A stretch of 64,000 nt of DNA from Sialis fuliginosa (lineage: Eukaryota; Arthropoda; Insecta; Megaloptera; Sialidae). The stretch spans positions 21,328,001 through 21,392,000 of the forward strand of contig OY540812.1 of the NCBI GenBank assembly GCA_961205875.1. Reading direction: 5' to 3'. The notes below the pieces were generated by a model, which was not told the DNA's origin, ran no database searches, and saw only the letters and a list, made by a program, of their open reading frames with translations. This document shows, one piece after another, positions 49,995-63,314 of the stretch. Every line of letters begins with the position of its first letter. The first letter of the stretch is position 1. The position numbers and the translations under genes were made by a program.

Positions 49995-52900
49995 ATGGAG
50001 ATAATTGATTTCGAAGCAGTTTGTCGCATTTGTTGGGGCAAAAATGAACTGAAATCTATGTTTAATGAAGACATACCTTCTTACTGCGAAATGCTTATGA
50101 TGTGCACTCCTGTTGAGGTATTCTAAAAATAAAAATTCGATTAACAATTTTCAAAAACGCGTTTTTTTATGATCTCCAGAAACTCGTTATACATTTTAAC
50201 AATCAATGAATTAAAATTAAATTTTAATGATCAATTATTAAAATAAACGTTTGAATTTATCTTATGACAGATAACGAAACTAAAAAATAAATTGTGATGA
50301 ATTTTAATTACAGGTTTGTGAAGAAAATGGTCTTCCAACAAAACTTTGTGAAAACTGTTGTCAGGAGCTTGAATTTGTATTTACATTTAGAACAAAATGT
50401 ATAGAATCTGATGAAAAACTTAGACAATATTTTCAAAGACATGGCAGTAAGTAAAATAAATATATAAATTACTTGATTTTTATTATATTTCTTTATAACG
50501 AATAGGTATATTAATATAAATATATAGGCGTATTCTTTTTATTTTGTTAACAAAATAGAAATTTCATATCAATCATTACAGTACAAACCACAGTATCTTA
50601 CATTCACGATCCAATTAAAGAAGAAACAATAGAAACAATTCAAACAACTGTAGGATTTCCAACTTCGTTACCTACCGTTATACCAGAAGGATTTGTAGTT
50701 GTTCCATTAAATGAAGATAGCTCAGAACCATTAAATACTGAAGACGGTGAAGATTGTGAGTACTTAGTAGAAGAAAGACTAGACGAAGAAAATGAAGAAG
50801 AGATCGAAGATAAGTGGTGCCCAAAAGTTGAAAATTATGATGAAGAAAGTGAACAAGACAAGATTGAAAAATCAAAAAATACAGAAAAAGTATATCAATG
50901 CATACTATGCGATAAAAAGTAAGTTTAAAGTAAGTAATATAGACATTTGTGTATTGTTAATATGATTATTGTAATTTTTTAGATATCAACATTCACGGAA
51001 CTTAAAAAGACACGTTCAACAGGAACATAGTGGGAAAATAAAAGAACCTCAGCATGGCCCTCGTGTGATGAGATGTTCAATATGTCGAGAGCTGTTCAGT
51101 TTCCGGAATGCTTTAGTGAGGCATTTGCGAGTGGTACATCAAGATATAACCAAGCACATACGTAGCTCTAGAGATCTTTCTGCATTCATCGAACGTACTG
51201 ACCAGCCGTCCGATGAAGTCAAAGGTATTCTTGGTGACTTGGAGACAAAAGAGGAAATTTTGACTGATGATGATACACAAACTGATAATTCTGTTGATAA
51301 TACAATAGAGGAAGTTGTTTCTGCTGCAATGGAGGTAAGTTTTTTTTTTTTTCGTTTTACTTTGGTGAATATATATTTTTTAATGTAACGGATAGATTTC
51401 AGATTTAAAAAATAAAACAAATAGTTTCATTTCTTTTTCAAAATCAGTAAATATACAGAATGATGTTAGATGCTTCCCTCTCACTGCCCCGATGCATACC
51501 TTGCAGCTGACAAAGGAAATAATGCGGCTTATCTACAGGGATGCTTTCCTGGGGGTTCGCAGGGGTTTACGCGAACCCTTTGATGTGAATGCTATGATTC
51601 GTGCAAACCCCCTGTTAATCAGAAAAAAATTACTTTTCTTTTTTATGATTATCGGTGATTTTCTACTTCTCTTTTGATTTTTAACTGTTTCTTTCAAATA
51701 TCTATCGTCATTTATGGCACCAATATTCAAATGAACGATAAATTGTTTTTTTCTGATAGTTTAATATTCATCAGCTAGTGTGCTACTCTGCCAAATAATA
51801 TTTCAATGAGAATATTAATATTAAAAAAAAATGTTAGAAAATATTCACTGCAAATGCGAACCCCCTGGTAAAATTTTGGGAAAACATCACTGCTTATCTA
51901 TATTTTTAATTTTTAACTTGGATATTTTGTTATTTCTTGAGGTCTATATTACTTAAATCGATGTTTCAGACTTTAAAATAATTTATAATGTACTATGTAT
52001 TTAGATCTAAAAACCGATTTTATATAGTTTATGCCATTACTGAGATAATACATATTGAAGAAGACTTGATGTGCGAAACCACCTGCTTTTTATATAATAA
52101 ACATCAGCAGTGACTGAAATATTAGCTAGATATAATGTCATGCAAATTTTTATGATTAAATAGTGTGCGCACTTATGTTTTTTTTTATACTTTACAACTA
52201 ATTTATTCACTACTCAACTGAGATTTCAATGCAGGTTTCATTAAAATTGGTCCAGTTGTTTTTAAGATTACTTTAGTCAAACACATAGTCATTTACACAA
52301 ACATTCTCTCTTTATGTATTAGTAATCAGAGGTCGGCAACTTTTTTGTATATACGGGCACAATACAAGATTTGAAAATCACCGAAGGCACATATTTTACA
52401 GATAATCGATAGGTATAAATAGTCATTCAAAAAGAAAACAAAATTTAAATGATTTTTTTTTAAATTAAGCAAATAGAAAATTTATATTTTTTACTTTGTA
52501 GAATCAATCTAAAGACGGCTCATCTGGTGATACAGTTCATGATAGTGAGGTATGTTTCAATATTACTGAAGTGTTTACTTATAAATATTATCAGTACAAA
52601 TAATACACAGATAATAAAGTAATATATAAGTAATAGAAATGTAAAAAAATATATATTATTTTTAACATTCTGTGGGTATATTAAAATGTGTTAGTTCTTA
52701 TAGTGTTCGGGTGGGGTATTTTTTATACCCTAATTATTAAGTAAGTAAATAGGTACAAAATAAAATACAAAAAAATACTTTAATGAGTTTTTTTAAATTA
52801 AAAATAGCATTGAATTCAATATTTGAGCACAAAAATTTATGTATACTGTGGATGGGTTAAATTTAATTAATCATTTGATATTATAAATTTGACTATTCAA

Positions 52901-55900
52901 AGTTGGGGAGAAGGTTGAACCCCTTAAAATAATAAAAACAACAATCTTCTACTTAATGGGAATAAAAAAAAATTTATTTGATTTGAAAACTTCATATCAG
53001 CCAACTTAAATTAATTTTGTTACAAAAGGAAAAAGGACAACAACTCTACAAATGCAATGAGTGCGGACGTGCATATCGGGCCAAAAACAACCTACGTAGG
53101 CACACAAAGGACAAACACAGTACCGAAGGACGATTTAACCAGTCGGACCACTCTAAGCAGTACGTTTGTTCGTTGTGCGGGCGTGGCTTTGCTCGAAGAG
53201 GTCTGTTGATGCGTCATGAGGAGACGCACCTTAAACCACCCATAACATTTCAGTGCGAGCAATGTGGACAGGTGTTTTCAAAAGCGTCGCAGTTGAAGCA
53301 GCATAATGTACGACACGAACCGGCAAAACGTCATCAATGTGAGGTAGATATATTTATTGTTAATTTTGTCTTAACTATTTATTTTGTTTTGTAGAGTCTC
53401 TATCAAATTTCAAGTTAAATGAAGATAAAAATTATTTTAATTACTTATTAATTTCAAAATTATATAAAATATACTGTGGGGCCCACATATACATTAAAAC
53501 TAATAATTAAATCATTACCAGCTATATCGGAAAGCCACCGGTTCCTGCATATCAAATCAAATGAAAGCTCTTATATAGAAGGTAAATTGGTTTCTAAAAA
53601 TATTGGATTTCAAGGCCCTACAAATTTATCGGTTTCAATTTATTTTTTATTTGAAGAAGATAAAAAAAATTAAGTAAAGAAACTTCTTGTCTTATCTCAA
53701 TTTGTATTTGATAAATATAAGAATTTCAGTGAAATTCATATTGATTTTAAGTTTTTACGCAACTAGTAGAAAGATTATTTAATCAGTCAGTTGACTCAGT
53801 TGGTTCTTATAATTTGAAAAAAAAATTGTATTAGTATGAAGAAAAAATTGAAGGATTCTAAGTCAATGCAGATTTGGTTAGTAAGATAAATTTTTCTACG
53901 TACATTACAGCACTAGTGTTAAGCAAGTCAAAATAATTAATCTGCATGAAATACAGAGACAATCGATGTTTTATTAACTAGATATACTTTAAGTTACTTA
54001 TGCGTAATTAATCGGGAGATAAGATACGAAGATAATCTTACATATATGCAGTGACATAACCAGTTGGGGAGGGGGGCTATTTACATTATATAATATACAC
54101 CCAAAAAAATTTTTTAAAACGAAATAGCACGGTCCACAAAGAAGAACTCTAACACAAATTCCAAAAAAAAAAAGATTTTAAAACATAAATTAATAAATTA
54201 TAAAAATGCGTAATTTTTTTACATGATTTTCGTTGGAATGTATCTACCGTGTAAAAAAAGAGTTGGGTGTATATGAATATCTATATAAGCAAAAAAATCT
54301 GGTTTCTCCATTGTATATTGTAGAATACTAGAGATTAAATCATCTTTTATGTTTAAAATAATCCATTAAGTAAATTTCTGTACAAAAAATATTATCAAAG
54401 CTATGTAAATTTGGGTAAAATGTGAGTATGTTTTAATAAAATTGTGCAATAATAACATTGCACAATTATATTGTAAGTCAATGGGGCACCCAAGCGTGTA
54501 CAAAAATTCAGCTCTCTTGGAATTTTTCCATAGTGAAACCCTAAAGTTACTGAACTACTGTACATTAAACACTTTCAAGTGATATTAAAAGTTTTCATAC
54601 ACGCAAAGTTTACAAAAATGTTTGGATATTTTTCTTTGTAATCCTATAAATCCGTGAGGAATGAATCAATTTTCAATCTTTAATTTTATTTATTTTAGAT
54701 TATTGAATATAGAAATTTCAAATAAAATTGCAAAAAAGTGGACTTAATCACATCGGGAGTTGAGCCACTCATTTACACAATTTATTACAGGTGTGTGCAA
54801 AACTGTTCCTCCGGGCTGCAACGTTACGAGTGCATGCCAAGTCTCACGACGCGCAGAAACCCTGGCAGTGCTCTAAGTGTGACCGTGGTTTTGTGGTACG
54901 TGCAGCCCTGCAAGCCCATGAACGTACACACTCACATGCAAGACCTTTCGTGTGCGAGGTCTGCAGTCGGACGTTCAGACACCCGGCGCATTTAGATACC
55001 CACCGGAAACTGCATACCGGAGAAAGACCGTTTGCATGTACTATGTGTTCTAAACGGTAATTATTTTATAACTAATTTATTTATTTTTCATACAGACCTG
55101 ACAGGTGACAGATACATTTACTCGAAATTTTTCATCACTTATTATTTTAAATAAAAACCTGAATTAGTCCAAAAATCTTTAATATTTAAAAAAAAATGTT
55201 TTTTTTTCAATTAAAGGTGTTCATTTTCATGGATTCTGCAATAAAAAAAAGGGGTTTCCATTTAAAAAAATGAAGAAGGCCTCCATATGATCTCCAGATC
55301 TCCATCAAAAATAATTGTGATAGCGCTATCTGATTTCCCCCCCTCCCCAACCCGCGATCACACGGCATTGATTTAAATACAGTAGTCAATTTGTCAGTTT
55401 TTGGAAAGATATAGCGAACTGGACAGATTTAACATAGAACTCATTTTGAAATGATTTTTGAAAATTGCAACATAAAATATTTTGAAATTTAAAAATCCAA
55501 ATTGCCGGTCTGTAGATGTGAAATACGATTTTACAGTGCAGAGTTCAATGTATTTTTTGAAAAATTTTCCTATGATTTCTGAGATATTTAAGTAGATTGT
55601 TTAAAATGATCTAGCCTGTATGTCTGGAGGTCATAACTTTACATGTTCAGTTAAAATTTAAAGTTTCTAGCTTATATAGTTTACGAGATATTCTGCTGTG
55701 ACCGGACGATCTTACATATATACATATGGAGGGACGGATGACAAAGTGAGATTGATAGGGTTACTACGGAACCCTGCAAAACATTTTGAAGGCTCAGATC
55801 TTCACTTTTTGTGTTTTTTTTACAGATTTGAATTTCATTCATTTTTTGCAAAGTTAAGAAATAAATAAATATAAAAATGCATCATTTTTTGCAAGCATAG

Positions 55901-56425
55901 TGAGGATGTACGGAATTAAAAAAATAATTTTATACAAAATTTATTGATGCCATTTGAAAGCGGAGAGTTTCAGTTTTAAAATGCTTTTTTAGATATAATC
56001 AAAAAAAATTTTTAGTTATTTTAAATCGGTCATGACTTATATATAAATTACTGGTTGAATATTAATACTCCTTATTTTAATATCACCCTAATGAATTTTT
56101 CCATTATGTCAGATTCACAACAAGCACACACTTGAAGTACCACATCAAAGCCCATCTCGGACAGCGTGAACACGGTTGTACAATCTGTGGAAGAGCATTC
56201 ATTCACAAATCAGAACTTGAGTATCACATAGTCACGCACACCAAACAGAAGGACTGCCCGTGTCCACTTTGCGGAAAGCTGTTTGGACGTACCAACCAAG
56301 TGACTAAACACATGAAACAAGTACACAAGGTCCGTAAGAACTATTATGCAACAATTCCTGAGTATTTGTGTAATAACGAAGAACCGAAAGTTGAAATGAA
56401 TGAGAATACTCATTCAAGTATGTAA
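49995..56425 (+). CDS. ZAD and C2H2 zinc-finger transcription factor (8 exons)
   Basis: Exons are 49995-50117, 50314-50446, 50582-50918, 50983-51334, 52502-52549, 53029-53343, 54791-55056 and 56113-56425, all GT-AG and in phase, giving 628 residues. Residues 10-75 form a ZAD domain: CRIC near the start, then C-X2-C in LCENCCQ, the zinc-binding dimerisation module of arthropod regulators. An acidic linker (about 86-185) follows. Eleven C2H2 fingers follow: two between about 188 and 250 and nine between about 338 and 597, with a second acidic spacer between the groups. One linker is the classical HTGERPF, and most fingers keep C-X2-C and H-X3-5-H. Several finger boundaries are split by introns. 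It is presumably a nuclear, sequence-specific DNA-binding protein; no orthologue can be named and its targets are unknown. A possible poly(A) signal is at 56545. The start was chosen because it is the first ATG in frame with the ZAD. Confidence 0.93.
51536..51892. mobile_element. hAT-like MITE with perfect 8-bp TSD
   Basis: The ends CAGGGATGCTTTCC and GGAAAACATCACTG are imperfect inverted repeats. CTTATCTA flanks both (51528-51535 and 51893-51900). GCGAACCCCCTG words occur near both ends. It lies in intron 4 of the zinc-finger gene. Confidence 0.85.
53344..54790. other. Zinc-finger gene intron 6
   Basis: This 1.4 kb intron holds AT-rich DNA. A frame of 65 codons at 53476 has no domain and no splice support. 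No clear element boundary was found. Confidence 0.5.
55057..56112. other. Zinc-finger gene intron 7 with a repeat fragment
   Basis: A segment near 55690-55780 carrying GGGACGGATGACA and TACTACGGAACCCT resembles the end of the element at 6169-6703. The rest of the intron is AT-rich and non-coding. Confidence 0.4.
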
Positions 56426-56544
56426 TTTGTGCATGTTCTGTTTTTAAAAATGATACATTTTAAAAATTCATATTAGTTTAAATACGGCAGTATCAAAAGT
56501 GACTTGACAATTGAATTTACATCTGTACTAACACAGATTTTTAT

Positions 56545-56550
56545 AATAAA
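56545..56550 (+). terminator. Possible poly(A) signal of the ZAD gene
   Basis: AATAAA lies 120 bases after the stop codon in AT-rich DNA. In sequence this AT-rich such words are frequent, so usage is uncertain. Confidence 0.4.
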
Positions 56551-57009
56551 TTTAACTGATTTAACCTATAATCATCTAGGTACTTTTTCAATTAGATAAC
56601 TACCTAGTTGCGGTCATGATGACCACAACTATCTTAAAAATACTTAATAGAAAAGAATAGTGAAAATATTAATGAAAACGTATTTAAAGATTCATATTTT
56701 GTATTTATTCTTAATTTTTAGTAGTTTGAATAAAAAATACGAATCAACTTAAATTTTTTAATAAAAATTCATGCTTTGTCTTATACATTATGACAAAATC
56801 AGCTGTTAAAAAAGTTAAATAGTTTTTATATTTATGAATTAATCAATACGAAGAAAGCCATTTAGCAAAATATTTAGAAATTATTTTATAAAATTTTATA
56901 GAAAAATAACCTACCATATCGGTCATAATCGGCAAGGATACATGTCGAACAAACATGCGCGATTAGAAGGTAGGCGAAAGCACAAAAATCTAGAACTTAT
57001 ATAACATTT

Positions 57010-58830
57010 TCTTTGTTTACATACTTTAAGTGATGTTTAACTAAGGCGTATTATCATCATCATTATTATTATTGGTGTAATTATCTTATCGTTCGATTTT
57101 TTTAAGTATATTCTTCAAATTGTAATATGTCTTTGCATAATTAACTTCTTTAGTACAATCTACTAACATATGATAGCCTCAAAAATATCCATACAAACAA
57201 TAATGTTAAGCCTTCGTACTCGTAATGCTTGGGCTCCCTGTGACTGCATTTAGGTGGTAATGAATGTAGATGCGAGGAATAATATTATGTATAATTTATA
57301 GTAACTACATCTCGTTTTTATCTATGTTGAAGCTGCTATGCAGCTATATTCTAAATGCAGCATTACCGATTTTAAAAATGCTGCCATGTACATGTCATAT
57401 AACCATGGACGGGATAAATCAATTTTTTAATATTTGAATAGCATTTTTGTAGAAAGAAAATATTTTAAATAACCTAATTTCAATTTTGTTATTTTATATT
57501 AATCGTATATCCAAAATTTCTTCTCTGATAAACGATGGACCCATACAAACAGTCGTATTATTATTATCGTTATCATTATTATTTATTTATTATTACATTA
57601 TCTTTCAAGTATATTCTCCACTATAATTTACTTCATCTGTCTACGAATTTTTAACAAGTTGCTATCTTCTTTTGATTTATACACATCTGTATATTCAACA
57701 TCTGCATTAGTAGAATCTACTACGATGGGCCCCAAAAATCCCATACAAACAGTAAGTCTCCGTACTAGTTATATGTATCTTATATTAATCATACTACAAC
57801 TTTTCCTTTGTTTACATACTAAAAGTAATGTCAAACTAAGTCGTATTATTATTATCGTTATCATTATTATTTATTTATTATGACATTATCTTTCAAGAAT
57901 ATTCTCCACTATAGTTTATTCCATCTGTCTATTAATGTTTAATAAGTTGCTATGTTCTTTTGATTTATACATGTCTGTATATTTAACATCTGCATTAGTA
58001 GAATCTACTACGATGGCCCCAAAAATACCCATACAAATAGTAATGTTAAGCCTCCGTATTAGTAATGTGTATCTGTGAAGTATTTACACATTATAATCAC
58101 GCAACACTTGTTTTCTTTACATATAGCTACTGCTATAGGTAATGTAAAACTATGTGTATATTTTCTACACCAGTTTACTCCATCTGTCTACTAATTTTGA
58201 ACAAGTTTCTAGATTTTCTTGATTTAAATATGTTTCTATTTATTCAATATCTTCTTTATTACAATCTACTGCAAATATTATAATTCTGTTTATGACCAAT
58301 GATGGCACCATACAAACAATAATGTTAAGCATCCGTACTAGTAATGTCAAGTACTGACACATTAATCACACTTGATTTGTAATGTAGACGCATTATTATT
58401 ATCTTGATCATCATCAACGATGAATTGATTTAAATAAGTCTCTATTTATTCAACGTCTTCTTTAACATCTAAAAGTATTATCTACTGCTATCATAACTTT
58501 CATACAACAATCCCATAAGTAATGTCAAGTTTTTGTATTAATATTGTGTGTATCAGTATTGACACATTAACTACACAACACTTGCTTTGTTTACATACTT
58601 TAAGTAATGTTTAACTAAGGCGTATTATCATCATCATTATTATTATCATTGTTTTTATATTATCGTTAGATTTTTTAAAGTATATTCTTAAAATTGTAAT
58701 ATGTCTGCATAATTAACTCTTCTTTAGTAAAATCTACTGCCATACGATGGCCTCAAAAATACCCATACAAACAATAATGTTAAGCCTTCGTACTTGTATT
58801 TTGTCTTTCTGTGAAGTACTGACACATTAA
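57010..58830. repeat. Diverged tandem array, unit of roughly 200-290 bp
   Basis: At least six imperfect copies share, in order: TTTACATACT with AAGTAATGT, GCGTATTATTATTATC, a TATATTCTYCA motif, ATCTACT, GATGGCCYCAAAAATACCC, then ATACAAACARTAATGTTAAG. The last motif occurs at about 57194, 57741, 58029, 58310 and 58765. Spacing varies. Related phrases return after 63370, so the array may have been split by the element at 58906-63314. Confidence 0.7.
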
Positions 58831-58905
58831 CCACACTATCTATATTTTATTTTTATTATTTTTTTCACTCACAGTTTCCATAATTATTTATCAGCATATA
58901 GTATA

Positions 58906-61900
58906 CAGTGTATTCCAAATCGATTAAGCCATAGGAAATTTAACATGGGGACAATTAGAAATGTTGTAGTAGCCTTTGATCGAATTTAACGATGTGTCAT
59001 TGGTGCATTTTGAAATGCCGCCACAAAATTTAATTAATAAAATTGTCATCAGTATTTTGTTTTCAATTTTATATCTGTCAAAATCATGAAAATAATCATA
59101 ATTAAAACATTTTAATCACAGAATTTGGAACATATTGGTGAAAGTAACAAATTAAACTATTAATTAATTATACTATTGTAATTTTATCTTGGATGTTTTA
59201 TTTAATTTTATGTTGTGTTTTATTCTTTACTTTCTATGATACTCCAGTTTATATTTATGCATTTATTTTTTACACACAAATTAAATGATTGTATGTTAAT
59301 TTCTAATTTAAACTTACAAAATTTTACTGGAACGAAATCAGTAAACAGTGGATACATAAAAAGAACTATATTTAATTTTAAAAATACATTAAGAATAAAT
59401 AAAGTATAACAAATGTTCTTTCAGTTCTTCTAAATTATTGAATATATTGTGTTTATGAATCGGTTATAATCAATGATTCTTCTGACGTTAAGTTTGGATT
59501 TTAAACAGCTCCTTTCTTCAAAATTGCGATACATATTATGCCCTCTAAAACATATTAATATATTTTCGTTACTTAATTCAATTTTAGTTATTATTATTTA
59601 TTTTATTACCTATGCTTGAAATATGAAGTATTGTTACTCAATGGTATTGGTCAGTTCTCAAATTCGACGCTAAATAAATCTCTTACTTAGAAATAACACC
59701 TAAATGTATCCATTTGCAATTTTTCTTTAATCGTGTACTAGTTAATTATAATATCAGAATGAATAACGTTTAAATTATTCTGTGATTACAATAAATATTA
59801 GTAATTTTTGACAGATATAAAAATGAAAACAAAATACTAATGGCAATTTTATAAAATTTTGTGGCGGCATTTCAAAATGCACCAATCACACATCGTTAAA
59901 TTTGACCAAAGGTTACTACAACATTTCTAATTGTCCCTATGTTAAATTTCCTATTAGTCCGGACGTTAAGAACTTTTCATCTGCACTTTTTGATAGAAGC
60001 ATGAAAATTGGTATAGTTGTACATTAAACCTTCCTCTACAAAACTAGAAATGGCGACATTTCAAAAACCTGTGTGGTCCCCCTTTTAGGGGCAAAAATAT
60101 CTCCGCGGATTTAGTTTTTCTTATTTATCTCGCAAATGGTTATCCGGACGACACAAATAAAAAACACCCAAAATAATGTTTATTAGATTCTAAACAAAAG
60201 TTGTTATTATAAATTTTACGATAAGAGTCACCGTTGCCGTATAAATGGGGGGTTAAAATTATGAGAAAATTTGCGCGCGCGGTGAAACTTGCGTTCATGC
60301 TCAAATATCTCGTAAACGGGTTTTCTCACGAGAAAAATTAATAGGACAAATATTAAAGAGCAGACAATTCTCTATCAGATGTATGAATCTGTCATCCTGT
60401 AAAATTATTTTTTAATTAATTTTAGTCACTACAAGTAGAATGACATATATGACAATTTAAGAAAAGTAACGGTTCTCGTCTAATTTTGTTTTCGTTATGT
60501 ATAATTAAGCACTTGTATAGTTAAGTTATGGTTCTTTTATAATAATTAATGAATATAAAGAGAAAGAAAGAGAAAAAAATTGTGTTAAATTGACCTGCAT
60601 TTATCATTAAATCAAAAAATAACTATACGAACAAAAAAAATTTTTTTAATTATAAAGTACACCCTGTATAATATATTATATGTACTTATGTTATAAATAT
60701 GACAAAAAATTAAAATAATAAATATTTATAGGCTACAAACATGTTTTTTATTCTCTTTAGCTGGAAAAACTTCTATTAACACTAGTGCAGAATCTCTTGA
60801 TAGCTCCTATTTGTTATACAAACCTTCAAACGCCCAAAACTTTAGGATGAATATATTCGTCATAAAGTTTAGAATAATAAACAATTAATTATTTTTTACT
60901 TAACATTGTACATTTTGAGTAATTTGAAGTTGAAATTGATGACTATTAGACGATAACAGTAAGAATTGTGTCGGATATATTCTTTTTTGTTTCAAATCTC
61001 GTGAACGGTCAATTGGATGTAAAAAATGTACTGAAACTGAATTGTCGGCAATGAAATTTTGAATAATATTTCGTTATGTTTCACATGTCAAATATTAAAG
61101 TTTCCGAGTAAATAAAGGTCAAAGTTACAAATAAATTGATATATTACATGAACGGTGTAAAGCAGGGCATATTTGTCACACAATATTTTATGACCAGTTT
61201 TTTACAATTCAAAAAATTATAGAAAATATAATAGAGTGGACTTATATTTACCATACATACATTTTACTTTTACAAAAAATATAATAGTTTTATTGTTAAA
61301 CATGATTTCTCAGCATTGTTATTTAGTATGATATTTTTAGTATGTATGGTAATTATTATTATTTTTATTCCGGCCGATCTTTAGGAATTCAACCCTGCGA
61401 TTCATGATGGAAATATAAAATTTTATACAGTTGTACATCAAACCCACCTCTACAAATCTAGATATGACTCTACCCTCAAATCTTGTACGGTCCCCCATTC
61501 AGAGGTTAACATAATATCTCCACAAGTTTTCTTTATTTAAATTTTTTAATTTTAATTTTTGAAAATGATACGATAAATATATACATACATTTACATATTG
61601 TATGTGCATTTTACTCATCTCTCTATTATAATGTAATATTTGAATTGTGTAATACGCTTTTTATATTTTATTTATAATATTATTTACAAAATTTAAATAA
61701 AAAAACTTGTGGAGATATTATGTTAACCTCTGAATGGGGGACCGCACAAGATTTGAGGGTAGTTATATCTTGGTTTGTAGAGGTGGGTTTAATGTACAAC
61801 TGTATAAAATTTTATATTTCCATCATGAATCGCAGGGTTGAATTCCTAATGATCGGCCGGAATAAAAATAATAATAATTACCATACATACTAAAAATATC

Positions 61901-63314
61901 ATACTAAATAACAATGCTGAGAAATCATGTTTAACAATAAAACTATTATATTTTTTGTAAAAGTAAAATGTATGTATGGTAAATATAAGTCCACTCTATT
62001 ATATTTTCTATAATTTTTTGAATTGTAAAAAACTGGTCATAAAATATTGTGTGACAAATATGCCCTGCTTTACACCGTTCATGTAATATATCAATTTATT
62101 TGTAACTTTGACCTTTATTTACTCGGAAACTTTAATATTTGACATGTGAAACATAACGAAATATTATTCAAAATTTCATTGCCGACAATTCAGTTTCAGT
62201 ACATTTTTTACATCCAATTGACCGTTCACGAGATTTGAAACAAAAAAGAATATATCCGACACAATTCTTACTGTTATCGTCTAATAGTCACCAATTTCAA
62301 CTTCAAATTACTCAAAATGTACAATGTTAAGTAAAAAATAATTAATTGTTTATTATTCTAAACTTTATGACGAATATATTCATCCTAAAGTTTTGGGCGT
62401 TTGAAGGTTTGTATAACAAATAGGAGCTATCAAGAGATTCTGCACTAGTGTTAATAGAAGTTTTTCCAGCTAAAGAGAATAAAAAACATGTTTGTAGCCT
62501 ATAAATATTTATTATTTTAATGTTTTGTCATATTTATAACATAAGTACATATAATATATTATACAGGGTGTACTTTATAATTAAAAAAAATTTTTTTTGT
62601 TCGTATAGTTATTTTTTGATTTAATGATAAATGCAGGTCAATTTAACACAATTTTTTTCTCTTTCTTTCTCTTTATATTCATTAATTATTATAAAAGAAC
62701 CATAACTTAACTATACAAGTGCTTAATTATACATAACGAAAACAAAATTAGACGAGAACCGTTACTTTTCTTAAATTGTCATATATGTCATTCTACTTGT
62801 AGTGACTAAAATTAATTAAAAAATAATTTTACAGGATGACAGATTCATACATCTGATAGAGAATTGTCTGCTCTTTAATATTTGTTCTATTAATTTTTCT
62901 CGTGAGAAAACCCGTTTACGAGATATTTGAGCATGAACGCAAGTTTCACCGCGCGCGCAAATTTTCTCATAATTTTAACCCCCCATTTATACGACAACGG
63001 TGACTCTTATCGTAAAATTTATAATAACAACTTTTGTTTAGAATTTAATAAACATTATTTTGGGTGTATTTTATTTGTGTCGTCCGGATAACCATTTGCA
63101 AGATAAATAAGAAAAACTAAATCCGCGGAGATATTTTTGCCCCTAAAAGGGGGACCACACAGGTTTTTGAAATGTCGCCATTTCTTGTTTTGTAGAGGAA
63201 GGTTTAATGTACAACTATACCAATTTTCATGCTTCTATCAAAAAGTGCAGAGATTAGTCGAAATATCGCTCTTAACGTCCGGACTATATGGCTTAATCGA
63301 TTTGGAATACACTG
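58906..63314. mobile_element. 4.4 kb near-perfect palindrome (foldback element, TA-flanked)
   Basis: The ends CAGTGTATTCCAAATCGATT and AATCGATTTGGAATACACTG are inverted, each flanked by TA (58904-58905 and 63315-63316). The two arms remain paired inward to about 61547 and 61688, leaving a spacer of about 140 bases. Arm length is about 1.6 kb once the nested insertion is removed. In stretches compared by eye the arms differ at only a few percent of positions. No transposase frame is seen. TA flanks suggest Tc1/mariner mobilisation. Confidence 0.88.
58934..59951. mobile_element. Foldback MITE nested in the left arm of the palindrome
   Basis: The inverted ends start GGAAATTTAACATGGGGAC on the left; the right end is their complement with few changes. 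Arms are about 155 bases and run inward to CTGTCAAAA. TA lies on both sides (58932-58933 and 59952-59953). The right arm of the host palindrome lacks it, so it inserted after the palindrome was formed. Confidence 0.88.
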
